NCBI RefSeq assembly: GCF_036002945.1
Contig: NZ_CP108529.1
Coordinates: 2,852,001-2,916,000 of the forward strand
Direction: 5' to 3'
Length of the DNA stretch: 64,000 nucleotides
Source of the DNA: Streptomyces sp. NBC_01224
GTDB taxonomy: Bacteria > Actinomycetota > Actinomycetes > Streptomycetales > Streptomycetaceae
The notes beneath the pieces were generated by a model. It did not search any database. It worked only from the letters and a program-made list of their open reading frames with translations, and was not told the origin of the DNA. Position numbers and translations under genes: made by a program. Each line of letters starts with the position of its first letter. Positions within the stretch are counted from its first letter, which is position 1. Of this stretch, positions 42,376-50,383 are shown piece after piece.

Positions 42376-42720
42376 TCACACCGTCTCGAACACGTCCTCC
42401 AGTTCCTGGAGCAGCCTGCGCTTGGGCCGGGCCCCCACCATCGACTTCACCGGTTCGCCGGAGCGGAACACCATCAGGGTCGGCGTCGACAGCACCGCGT
42501 ACCGGCTCGCGATCCCCGGGCTGGTGTCGACGTCGAGCTGGACGATCTTGATGCGCTCGGCCTCCTCGGCGGCAACGGCGCTGAGCACGGGGGCGAGCTG
42601 GCGGCACGGGCCGCACCAGTCGGCGGTGAACTCGACCAGTACGGGAAGGTCGGCCGCCAGCACCTCCGCGTCGAAGGTGGTGTCCGTGACCTCGGCCACG
42701 CCCTCTGCTGCATGAATCAT
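42376..42720 (-). CDS. Thioredoxin
   Basis: A 114-residue thioredoxin with active site FTADWCGPCRQLAP (Cys about 37 and 40), the cis-Pro loop STPTLMVF and the usual five-strand length. It would reduce disulfides in cytosolic proteins with electrons from thioredoxin reductase. It starts three bases after the stop of a MerR regulator on the same strand, so the two form an operon and the regulator probably controls it. It is not the main chromosomal trxA, which normally sits next to trxB. Confidence 0.9.
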   Translation of the reverse strand: MIHAAEGVAEVTDTTFDAEVLAADLPVLVEFTADWCGPCRQLAPVLSAVAAEEAERIKIVQLDVDTSPGIASRYAVLSTPTLMVFRSGEPVKSMVGARPKRRLLQELEDVFETV

Positions 42721-42723
42721 CTG

Positions 42724-43128
42724 TCATCCTCCCAGTTCACAACGTGGTTCCGGGCCACCGGGAAGCTCTGCCGCGGCCTCCACCTCGGCCCTCGCGAGCT
42801 GTGCGCCCACCTGGACGCGTACCGCCTGGAGCTGCTCGATGAGCGAGTCGAGCTCGCCGAGCTTGCGCCGGTAGACGGCGAGCGAGGCGGGGCAGGCGTC
42901 ACCGGCCGGGTGGCCGGCGCGCAGGCACTCGACGAACGGCCGGGTCTCCTCCAGTTCGAAGCCGAAGTCCTGGAGGGTCCTGATCTGCTGGACCAGACGC
43001 AGATCGTCCTCGTCGTACGCCCGGTACCCGTTTCCGGCCCGCCGCGCAGGCAGCAGTCCGCGTGACTCGTAGTACCGCAGAGTCCGCGTGGTCGTCCCGG
43101 CCCGTTCGGCCAGCTCCCCGATTCGCAT
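42724..43128 (-). CDS. MerR-family regulator of the thioredoxin operon
   Basis: A 134-residue MerR protein: MRIGELAERAGTTTRTLRYYESRGLLPARR gives the winged helix, followed by the long dimer coiled coil (about 75-115). Two cysteines lie in VECLRAGHPAGDACPASL, in the region where SoxR- and CueR-like proteins carry their sensing cysteines, so redox or metal sensing is possible. An imperfect palindrome with an embedded TTGACG is found directly upstream, the standard MerR promoter arrangement. Its stop is three bases before the thioredoxin ATG. Confidence 0.88.
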   Translation of the reverse strand: MRIGELAERAGTTTRTLRYYESRGLLPARRAGNGYRAYDEDDLRLVQQIRTLQDFGFELEETRPFVECLRAGHPAGDACPASLAVYRRKLGELDSLIEQLQAVRVQVGAQLARAEVEAAAELPGGPEPRCELGG

Positions 43129-43143
43129 GTCTTCGACCGTAAA

Positions 43144-43163
43144 CCTTTACGCGGACGTCAAGG
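43144..43163 (-). promoter_or_regulatory. MerR-type operator with embedded -35
   Basis: On the minus strand CCTTGACG-N4-CGTAAAGG, arms matching at 7 of 8 positions, containing TTGACG as -35 and ending about 15 bases before the merR ATG. A second short palindrome GTAAAGGTTTAC overlaps its proximal edge (43139-43150). Confidence 0.65.
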
Positions 43164-43172
43164 CAAGCACGA

Positions 43173-43204
43173 AGGGCCGTCGCGGGAGCTCCCGCGACGG
43201 CCCT
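43173..43204. terminator. Perfect 32-base palindrome/hairpin
   Basis: A fully self-complementary sequence giving a 14-bp stem with an AGCT loop. It lies upstream of both the leftward merR and the rightward LysR gene, so it ends no obvious gene. It may be an insulating terminator or a remnant of a lost gene's end. Confidence 0.6.
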
Positions 43205-43365
43205 GTCCGTGCTGACGGCGTAGGCCGACCACAGCCAACCGAAACTGCGCCCCAACCGCACGCGCATCCGACCCCCTCGCGACAACCGATGTTCGGGGCT
43301 CCGAATCACACCGGCCGCACCGTCGCGGGATCAAACAACCGACTCCCGAGCGAGCCACAACCATC

Positions 43366-43384
43366 AGTTGTGCACAACTATGCT
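43366..43384 (+). promoter_or_regulatory. Perfect palindrome AGTTGTGCACAACT and overlapping -10 of the LysR gene
   Basis: The 14-bp palindrome at 43366-43379 is a T-N11-A-like LysR box; TATGCT at 43379-43384 could be the -10, six bases before the ATG at 43391. This predicts an autoregulated, leaderless transcript. No clear -35 is seen. Confidence 0.55.
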
Positions 43385-43390
43385 GGATCA

Positions 43391-44359
43391 ATGGATACCG
43401 AGGTGGTGCGATCGTTCGTCCGCGCGGCCGAGCTCGGACAGCTGCAACACGCTGCCGACGAGCTCGGCGTAACGCAACAGGCCGTGTCGAAGCGGATCGC
43501 AACCCTCGAACGCGAACTCGACGTCCGGTTGTTCACCCGCACCGCCCGAGGGGTCGAGCTGACACTCGACGGCCAAGCTTTCCTCCCGCACGCCCGGAAC
43601 ATCATCACGGGTGTCGATCGCGCCATCACCGCGATCAGACCGGGCTCGCGGTCCCTTCGGATCGACGTTCTCGGCCTGCGATCCGCACAGGCCGTCATCC
43701 TGCACGACTATTGGCGGTCTCATCCCGAAACCGACCTCGACGTGGTGACCCTCAGGGTCAACGACCCGCGCGTGGCGGTCGCCGCCGTCCAAGCAGGCGA
43801 TATCGACGCCTCGTTCCGCTCGGTCACCGACCCGGCCACACTGCCGCGCGACGTGCAAATGATCCACGCGTTCCACTCCCCGCTGGAACTCGTCGTCGGC
43901 CCGAGGCACCCGCTCGCCTCCGCACGAACACTGACACCATCCCAGCTGCGCCGGCACCGGATCTGGGTGCCGGGTATCGCGCCGCGAAGCGAATGGGCAG
44001 AGTTCTACGATCAGCTCGCCACCGACTTCGATCTCCGCATTGACGCCGCGGGCCCGAACTTCGGCAACGAGGTACTCCTCGACATCCTCGCGGACTCCGC
44101 GGACGTGGCAACCCTCGTCGGCTCGCGCGACCGGTACATCTGGCCGCCGAACTACGACCTACGCCGCATCCCGATCGCGAATCCGACGCTCGCATACCCG
44201 CTCTCGCTCATCTTCCCCCGAGCGAATCCGCACCCAGGACTGCGGGCAATCATCAACCACTTCGGAAGCCTGGCACCGCTCCCCGAGACAACCTGGCTCC
44301 CATCCTGGGCAACGACACCACGCCGCAGCGACGGAAACATCGAACACACCCGACGCTGA
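43391..44359 (+). CDS. LysR-family regulator
   Basis: A 322-residue LysR regulator. The N-terminal helix-turn-helix is plain: MDTEVVRSFVRAAELGQLQHAADELGVTQQAVSKRIATLERELDVRLFTRTARG. The effector domain (about 90-295) follows, ending in a Ser/Arg-rich tail. The DNA palindrome immediately upstream and lack of a ribosome site point to a leaderless, autoregulated message. Neither flanking gene is an obvious target: merR-trx is divergent and dctA is convergent. The upstream extension of the open frame is not used because it would cross the palindrome and merR promoter. Confidence 0.88.
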   Translation: MDTEVVRSFVRAAELGQLQHAADELGVTQQAVSKRIATLERELDVRLFTRTARGVELTLDGQAFLPHARNIITGVDRAITAIRPGSRSLRIDVLGLRSAQAVILHDYWRSHPETDLDVVTLRVNDPRVAVAAVQAGDIDASFRSVTDPATLPRDVQMIHAFHSPLELVVGPRHPLASARTLTPSQLRRHRIWVPGIAPRSEWAEFYDQLATDFDLRIDAAGPNFGNEVLLDILADSADVATLVGSRDRYIWPPNYDLRRIPIANPTLAYPLSLIFPRANPHPGLRAIINHFGSLAPLPETTWLPSWATTPRRSDGNIEHTRR

Positions 44360-44449
44360 CGGTCGCTTCCAGCAGCACATTGCCGGCGCGACCGGCCGAA
44401 CGCACCCTTAGCCAATGCGACTCGACCGGCCGCTGCCGGCAACACCTGG

Positions 44450-45820
44450 CTAGGCCTTGGCCACGGCGTGCTCCTGGTCGCCGTCCCGCGGCTCCGGAAC
44501 GTTGTCCGCGCCGTCGCCGTGCTCCGCGTCCTGGGTGAGCGTCTTCTCGTCGAACGGGATGGAGCCGGCCAGTACCCGGTCGACCCGTTCCCTGTCGATC
44601 TCCTTGGTCCAGGTGCCGATGAGCAGCGTGGCGACGGCGTTGCCCGCAAAGTTGGTGAGGGCGCGAGCCTCGCTCATGAAGCGGTCGATGCCGATGATCA
44701 GGCCGACGCCGTCGACCAGAGCGGGCTTGTGCGACTGGAGCCCGCTCGCCAGCACGGCGATACCGGAACCGGAGACACCGGCCGCACCCTTGGAGGCGAT
44801 CATCATGAAGAGGAGGAGCGAGATCTGCTCGCCCAGCGCCAGCGGCTGGCCCATCGAGTCGGCGATGAACAGCGACGCCATGGTCAGGTAGATCATCGTG
44901 CCGTCGAGGTTGAACGAGTACCCGGTGGGCACGGTGATGCCGACGACCGGGCGGCTGACACCCAGGTGCTCCATCTTCGCGATGAGGCGCGGCAGCGCCG
45001 ACTCGGAGGAGGACGTGGAGAGGATCAGCAGGAACTCGCGGCCCAGGTACTTGAGGAGCTGGAAGAGGTTCACCCCGGTCACCAGGCGCAGCAGTGTGCC
45101 GAGCACCAGGACCACGAACAGGATGCAGGTGATGTAGAAGCCCAGCATGATCGTGGCGAGCGCCTTGAGCGCCTCCACGCCGGTCTCGCCGATGACGGCG
45201 GCCATCGCGCCGAACGCGCCCACCGGGGCCGCCCACATGATCATGGACAGGACGCGGAAGACCAGCTTCTGGATGTGCTCGACCCCGCGCAGCACCGGCT
45301 CACCGGCCGTGCCCATGGCCTGCAGCGCGAAGCCGGCGAGCAGCGCGACCAGCAGGGTCTGGAGCACCGAGCCACCGGTGAAGGCCGACACGAAGGTGGT
45401 CGGGATGATGCCGAGCAGGAAGTCGACCGGCCCTTCGGCGGCGCCGTCCGCCGCCGTGTGGCCGACATCCTTCACCGACTGCGTGAGGTGCATGCCGTCG
45501 CCGGGGTGCAGCACGTTGCCGACGATCAGGCCGATCGCCAGTGCGACCACCGACATGACCATGAAGTAGCCGAGCGCCAGACCGCCTACCTTGCCGACCT
45601 TGGCGGCCTTGCGCACCGATCCGACGCCCAGCACGATCGTGCAGAAGATGATGGGCGAGATCATCATCTTGATGAGGTTGACGAAGCCGGTACCGATCGG
45701 CTTGAGCTCGACGGCGAAGTCCGGGGCCGCGAAGCCCACGAGGATGCCGAGGCCCACGGCCGCGATCACGGCGAGATACAGGTAATGCGTACGGTCCCGC
45801 TTGGCGGCTACCACTCCCAC
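44450..45820 (-). CDS. dctA: C4-dicarboxylate/proton symporter (DctA, DAACS family)
   Basis: A 456-residue importer for succinate, fumarate and malate. Hydrophobic helices run throughout. Family signatures are STSSSESALPRL (serine-rich loop), GITVPTGYSFNLDGTMIYL and ASKGAAGVSGSGIAVLA, plus LTNFAGNAVATLLIG in the last transport helix. The GTG start at 45820 follows CGAGGAG; the open frame continues antisense through the sensor kinase but is not used. It is divergent from a CitA/DcuS-like sensor kinase and response regulator, which most likely control it in response to dicarboxylates. The tail after residue 420 is acidic and variable. Confidence 0.92.
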   Translation of the reverse strand: MGVVAAKRDRTHYLYLAVIAAVGLGILVGFAAPDFAVELKPIGTGFVNLIKMMISPIIFCTIVLGVGSVRKAAKVGKVGGLALGYFMVMSVVALAIGLIVGNVLHPGDGMHLTQSVKDVGHTAADGAAEGPVDFLLGIIPTTFVSAFTGGSVLQTLLVALLAGFALQAMGTAGEPVLRGVEHIQKLVFRVLSMIMWAAPVGAFGAMAAVIGETGVEALKALATIMLGFYITCILFVVLVLGTLLRLVTGVNLFQLLKYLGREFLLILSTSSSESALPRLIAKMEHLGVSRPVVGITVPTGYSFNLDGTMIYLTMASLFIADSMGQPLALGEQISLLLFMMIASKGAAGVSGSGIAVLASGLQSHKPALVDGVGLIIGIDRFMSEARALTNFAGNAVATLLIGTWTKEIDRERVDRVLAGSIPFDEKTLTQDAEHGDGADNVPEPRDGDQEHAVAKA

Positions 45821-45952
45821 GGGGGTTCTCCTCGGCTCGTCCGGGTCGCTCCCCCGTCCCTGGGGGGCTTGGTGACTATCCCGCCCCCCTGTGACGGTGG
45901 TCACTGTTACGTGCATTTCGTTCATATGTTTTCGGCCAGGCAGACTGGGGCC

Positions 45953-47644
45953 ATGCGTCTCCCCCGCCCCCGTACCCGCCCTCGCAGCCTGGCCGGCCAG
46001 CTCTTCGCCATGCAGGTGGTGCTGGTGGCGGCCGTGGTGGCGGGGTGTGCGTTCTTCGCCTACGCCTCCGGCAGCGCACAGGCGAAGGAGACCGCGACCC
46101 GGCAGGTCAGGACGGCGGCGCTGGCGATCGCCGACTCGCCGTCCGTACGGGAGGCGATCCGTACCCCGGACCCGTCCGCCGCGCTCCAGCCGTACGCGGA
46201 GAAGGTCCGCAAGGACACCGGGATCGCCTTCGTCACGATCATGAGCCCGGACCGGATCCGCTGGACGCACCCCGACGCGGACCAGATCGGGGAGCCCTTC
46301 CTCGGCCACACCGCACGGGCGCTGCGCGGCGAGACATTCGCGGAGACGTACACCGGCACGCTCGGCCCTTCTATCCGGGTCGTCACCCCGATCCGGGACG
46401 GCGGCAGGATCACCGGTCTGGTCAGCGCGGGCATCACGGTCGAGCGGGTCTCCTCGCAGGTGCGGGCGCAGCTCGGGGCGCTGGGGCTGGCGGCGGGCGG
46501 GGCGCTGGCGCTCGGCGGCATCGGCACGTATGTGATCAACGCCCGGCTCCGGCGGCACACGCACGGCATGAACGCCGCCGAGCTGAGCCGAATGCACGAC
46601 TACCACCAGGCCACGCTGCACGCAGTGCGCGAGGGGCTGCTGATGCTCGACGGGCGGCGCAGGATCGCGCTGATCAACGACGCGGGCCGGGAGCTGCTCG
46701 GGCTGGAACCGGGTGCGGTCGGGCGCAGGGTCGCCGACCTCGATCTGCCGGCGCCGCTGACCGGTGCGCTGCTCGCCTCCGAGGAGCGGGTCGACGAGCT
46801 GCATCTGACGGCGGACCGGGTGATCGTGGTCAACACGCGCCCGGTGGTGGGCGGGGAGCAGCGCGGTACGGTCGTGACGCTGCGCGACCACACGGAACTT
46901 CAGGCGCTGTCCGGTGAGTTGGACTCGGAACGGGGGTTCACCCAGGCGTTGCGTTCGCAGGCGCACGAGGCGGCGAACCGGCTGCACACGGTCGTCTCGC
47001 TGATCGAGCTCGGCCGGGCCGAGGAGGCGGTGGGTTTCGCAACAGCGGAACTGGAGCTGGCCCAGGCCCTGACCGACCGGGTGGTGGGCGCCGTCGCCGA
47101 ACCGGTGCTGGCGGCGCTGCTGCTCGGCAAGGCGGCGCAGGCGAACGAACGGGGGGTGGAGCTGGTGCTCGCGGACGACAGCCTGATCGACGACGGCGCC
47201 CTGCCCGCGACCCTGCCGCCCCGGGACCTGGTGACGATCCTCGGCAATCTGATCGACAACGCGGTGGACGCGGCGTCGGAGGCGGTGACCGATACGCCGG
47301 GCCCCGGAGCCGTGCCCGGCCGGCGGCAAGCGGTGCCGGGGAGGGCCGCCCGCGCCCGGGTCACCGTCACCGCGCTCGCCGGGGAGGGCGAGCTGCTGCT
47401 GCGGGTCGCCGACACCGGGCCCGGGATCGATCCGGACGACGCCGCCGAGGTGTTCGACCGGGGCTGGTCGACGCACGGCGCGGGCCGGGGGATCGGGCTG
47501 GCCCTCGTACAGCAGGCGGTGCATCGCAACGCCGGCACGGTGGCGCTGGACCGCGGCCCGGACGGCGGTGCCCGGTTCACGGTGCGGCTGCCGCTGGCCG
47601 GCGGCAACCGCACGACGCACACCACGAAGGAGGCCACCGCATGA
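45953..47644 (+). CDS. Sensor histidine kinase, CitA/DcuS-like
   Basis: A 563-residue membrane sensor. Two membrane helices (about 16-36 and 176-198) enclose an sCACHE-type outer domain (about 40-170) with ADQIGEPFLGHTARALRGE, typical of di/tricarboxylate sensors. A PAS domain follows (about 215-325), then the phosphoacceptor His in SQAHEAANRLHTV and the ATPase boxes NLIDNAVDAA, DTGPGI and GAGRGIGLALV. The ATG at 45953 is chosen; one nine codons upstream is possible. It overlaps its response-regulator gene by four bases and is divergent from dctA, which suggests it senses C4-dicarboxylates. Confidence 0.92.
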   Translation: MRLPRPRTRPRSLAGQLFAMQVVLVAAVVAGCAFFAYASGSAQAKETATRQVRTAALAIADSPSVREAIRTPDPSAALQPYAEKVRKDTGIAFVTIMSPDRIRWTHPDADQIGEPFLGHTARALRGETFAETYTGTLGPSIRVVTPIRDGGRITGLVSAGITVERVSSQVRAQLGALGLAAGGALALGGIGTYVINARLRRHTHGMNAAELSRMHDYHQATLHAVREGLLMLDGRRRIALINDAGRELLGLEPGAVGRRVADLDLPAPLTGALLASEERVDELHLTADRVIVVNTRPVVGGEQRGTVVTLRDHTELQALSGELDSERGFTQALRSQAHEAANRLHTVVSLIELGRAEEAVGFATAELELAQALTDRVVGAVAEPVLAALLLGKAAQANERGVELVLADDSLIDDGALPATLPPRDLVTILGNLIDNAVDAASEAVTDTPGPGAVPGRRQAVPGRAARARVTVTALAGEGELLLRVADTGPGIDPDDAAEVFDRGWSTHGAGRGIGLALVQQAVHRNAGTVALDRGPDGGARFTVRLPLAGGNRTTHTTKEATA

Positions 47645-48315
47645 TCCAGGTGCTGGTCGTCGAGGACGATCCCGTCGCCGCGGACGCCCATCAGCTGTAC
47701 GTGGGCCGCGTCCCCGGATTCACCGTGGCCGCGGTCGCGCACTCGCGCGCGGAGGCGGTGCGGGCGCTGGACCGTACGCCGGTCGATCTGCTGCTCCTGG
47801 ATCTGTATCTGCCCGACGGGCACGGTCTGCAGCTGCTGCGATCGCTGCGTGCGGCCGGGCACTCGGCGGATGTCATCGCTGTGACGTCGGCGCGTGATCT
47901 GGCGGTGGTCCGGGAAGGGGTGTCGCTCGGTGTCGTCCAGTACGTGCTGAAGCCGTTCACCTTCGCCACCCTGCGCGACCGGCTCGTCCGCTACGCCGAG
48001 TTCCGCGCGGCAGCCGGTGAGGCGAGCGGTCAGGACGAGGTGGACCGGGCGCTGGGCGCACTGCGCGCGCCACAGCCGACCCGGCTGCCGAAAGGGCTGA
48101 GCGGCCCGACGCTGGAGGCCGTCACCCGCGCCCTGCGGGCCGCCCCGGACGGAGTGACGGCGGGCGCGACCGGGGTGGAGCTGGGCATCTCGCGGATCAC
48201 CGCGCGCCGCTATCTGGAACATCTGGTGACGGTGGGGCGCGCGGTACGCAGCCCGCAGTACGGTCAGATCGGGCGCCCGGAGCTGCACTACCGGTGGGTG
48301 TCCCAGGGGCGCTGA
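47641..48315 (+). CDS. Response regulator, CitB/DcuR-like
   Basis: A 224-residue regulator. The receiver domain (1-120) has the acidic pocket VVEDD, the phosphoacceptor Asp in LLLDLYLPDG (about Asp55) and the conserved Lys in VLKPF. The C-terminal output domain (about 160-215) has a helix-turn-helix, VTAGATGVELGISRITARRYLEHL, of the CitB/DcuR group. Translationally coupled to the sensor kinase (ATGA overlap). Its expected target is the divergent dctA promoter between 45821 and 45952. Confidence 0.92.
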   Translation: MIQVLVVEDDPVAADAHQLYVGRVPGFTVAAVAHSRAEAVRALDRTPVDLLLLDLYLPDGHGLQLLRSLRAAGHSADVIAVTSARDLAVVREGVSLGVVQYVLKPFTFATLRDRLVRYAEFRAAAGEASGQDEVDRALGALRAPQPTRLPKGLSGPTLEAVTRALRAAPDGVTAGATGVELGISRITARRYLEHLVTVGRAVRSPQYGQIGRPELHYRWVSQGR

Positions 48316-48404
48316 CCCCGTACGGCACTAGGACGTTCCTACGAGCCGTGATATCGGCGGAACACACCGTAGTCAGACCGCGTGTCGACTTCTACGGTGG
48401 GGCC

Positions 48405-49103
48405 GTGCACCCCTCCCCGCCCTTCAACGCCCCCGCCGCGCGTCGACTCCGCGAGGCCCTGGGGATGCTTCCGGGCCATGTCGCCTATGGTCTCGGAGCC
48501 CAGTACGGGCTCCGTGTCAGCGCCGAGACGGTGGCCGCCTGGGAGCGCGGGCTCGCTGTCCCGAGCGAGTACGAACTCACGGCGCTGGCCGGGGTGTTGT
48601 GGTGCTCGCCGGGCGAACTTCTGACCGCCGCGCGCACCCTGCGGGAGCACCGGGTGGCCCGGGAGCTGGCCGTCGATGAGCTGGCGCGTCTGCTGGGACT
48701 GACCGCCTCCGCGTATCTGCGGATGGAGGAGGCGGGGCGCTGGCGCGGCAACGAACGCCAGTCCGCGGTGCTCAGTGAGGTACTGGGGCTGACGGCCGCC
48801 GGGGTCGTGACGGTGTCGGGCCGGGACGAGGAGCTGGCGGAGCTGTTGCGCAGCGCGGTGACGACGCGCTGGCAGGCCCATGTCCGGCCGGTGGCGAAGC
48901 TGGTGCCGCTGGAGCGCGGGTTCCTGCAGGACGTACTGGAACAGCTGCACGCCGACTACCAGGCGTTGATGGTGTCGACACTGAGCTGGAACAGTACGGG
49001 TACGGAGCGGGCCGGGTCGACGGGCGATGCGGGGCGGGAGTTCCTGGCGCAGATCGTGGAACGGTTCTGGCAGACGGCGGGGGTGCAGGGGACGAGCGTC
49101 TGA
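48405..49103 (+). CDS. Helix-turn-helix (XRE-like) protein
   Basis: A 232-residue protein with two helix-turn-helix-like segments: VAYGLGAQYGLRVSAETVAAWERGLAVPSEYEL near residues 25-60 and VARELAVDELARLLGLTASAYLRMEEAGRW near residues 82-112. The C-terminal half is helical without a recognised domain. The GTG start at 48405 follows GGTGGGG at a good distance; an ATG at 48294 would overlap the preceding response regulator. It is likely a transcription factor conserved in the genus, with no known target. A hairpin follows its stop at once. Confidence 0.75.
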   Translation: MHPSPPFNAPAARRLREALGMLPGHVAYGLGAQYGLRVSAETVAAWERGLAVPSEYELTALAGVLWCSPGELLTAARTLREHRVARELAVDELARLLGLTASAYLRMEEAGRWRGNERQSAVLSEVLGLTAAGVVTVSGRDEELAELLRSAVTTRWQAHVRPVAKLVPLERGFLQDVLEQLHADYQALMVSTLSWNSTGTERAGSTGDAGREFLAQIVERFWQTAGVQGTSV

Positions 49104-49123
49104 GCCACCGGACCTCCGGTGGC
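49104..49123. terminator. Short hairpin between convergent regulator genes
   Basis: GCCACCGG-ACCT-CCGGTGGC, 8-bp stem, starting right after the stop of the rightward gene and ten bases before the end of the leftward gene. Confidence 0.6.
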
Positions 49124-49133
49124 CGTGCTGTTC

Positions 49134-50141
49134 TCAGCCGCCGGCCGCGTCCGAGGCCACCGGGTCGAAGGAGAACAGGCTTCCCCGGTCCACCCCGTCG
49201 CAGCCCATCTGCACCATCTCGGCGTCGCGCTTGCTGCTGCCCGCCTTGGCGCCGACGCACAGGTGGGTGTGGGCGGGGCGGATCCGGTAGCCCTTGACGG
49301 GATGGCCTTGCGGCTCGATCCAGAACGCCTCCGCGGAGCCGCGCTTGCCGCACTCCTGGTCCTGCATCAAGGCTCCGGCCTCCCGCATCCCGTCCCAGAT
49401 ACCTGTGCAGCCGAGGCCGAAGTCCGGGTGGTCGGTCACAATCCGCCAGACGTCGTCGCCCAGGGGTCTCAGGGAGAAGGCCGGGATCGTCTCCTCGTCG
49501 CACGGCACCTGGTAGATCCGGCCGCTGTCGGTTCCCCGCTTCTCGGAGAGGCAGAGCCCGGAGTGGACGGACCGGATCTGCACCGTCCGCCCCGCCACGG
49601 GTCCGGCAACAGAGGAGGGTCCCGGCTGTTCGTCGCGTACGAGGAGGGCGACGGTCACCGCGGCGGCGGCAAGCACCAGGAGGGAGACGGCCGCCACCAG
49701 GAAGGTCCGGAACCGCCCACGGGCAGGGTGCGGTCCGGCGGGCGGCCCTGCGGCCGGCTCGGGTGACCGCAGGGCCGGCGCACCCGGGGCCTCCCCGGCC
49801 TCCTCCTCCGTACCGGCCTCCTCCTCGCCGGCATCACCCGCGCCGGCCCGCTGCCCGTGCACGGCGAGTTCCTTGCGTACGCCGAGCCAGTCCTCGATCT
49901 CCGTGGGCCCGCAGCCGCAGGCCCGCACGAAAGCGGCGAGGAGCTCTTCGCGCGGGACCGACGTACGCCCGAGCATGTTGGCGATCGTGGAGCGCGGCAG
50001 GATGTCCCCGACCGCGTCAGCCCGCAGCGTCAGCTCGCGGAACGTCAGACCGGACGCGTCCTTGAGCACCCGTAACAGGGCGATGAACTCGGCCGCGCTC
50101 CGCGCCTCCCGAGGATCCGGAGCCCTGCCCTCGACGACCAT
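49134..50141 (-). CDS. Membrane-anchored HTH protein with outer ricin-type lectin domain
   Basis: A 335-residue one-component membrane protein. Residues 10-85 form an XRE-like helix-turn-helix (ARSAAEFIALLRVLKDASGLTFRELTLRADAVGDILPRSTIANMLGRTSVPREEL). An acidic Glu/Ala/Pro linker follows, then one membrane helix (about 150-172, FLVAAVSLLVLAAAAVTVALLV), and outside a cysteine-containing beta-trefoil of the ricin lectin type (about 185-335, VQIRSVHSGLCLSE...). DNA-binding inside and a sugar-binding fold outside suggest a surface-sensing regulator. The ATG at 50141 follows GGGAGGG; an upstream in-frame ATG is rejected. Confidence 0.82.
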   Translation of the reverse strand: MVVEGRAPDPREARSAAEFIALLRVLKDASGLTFRELTLRADAVGDILPRSTIANMLGRTSVPREELLAAFVRACGCGPTEIEDWLGVRKELAVHGQRAGAGDAGEEEAGTEEEAGEAPGAPALRSPEPAAGPPAGPHPARGRFRTFLVAAVSLLVLAAAAVTVALLVRDEQPGPSSVAGPVAGRTVQIRSVHSGLCLSEKRGTDSGRIYQVPCDEETIPAFSLRPLGDDVWRIVTDHPDFGLGCTGIWDGMREAGALMQDQECGKRGSAEAFWIEPQGHPVKGYRIRPAHTHLCVGAKAGSSKRDAEMVQMGCDGVDRGSLFSFDPVASDAAGG

Positions 50142-50383
50142 GTGCTGTGTCCCTCCCCTGGGATCCGTGCCCGGACAGAGTTGGGACATGTCCGGGACAG
50201 GGATAAGCCTTGTTGATCCGGGCCGCCGACTCAAGAGTGGATTCCGGCACCACGGCCCGTCCGGCCCTGACCTTCCGGAACGGCCCCGAGGGCTGGGAGG
50301 AACGGCAAGCGGCCCTGACCGTCCACGGGGGGACAGTCAGGCCCGCCGGCCTCTGCTTGCGACGCAGCCGCGCGCGTCCGGGG

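Noticed and set aside
44468..45952. Upstream extension of the sensor kinase frame through dctA
   Set aside because: The kinase signal helix begins at 45953, and the extension is antisense to the well-defined DctA protein.
45821..47620. Upstream extension of dctA through the sensor kinase
   Set aside because: Transporter similarity begins at the GTG at 45820 with its own ribosome site.
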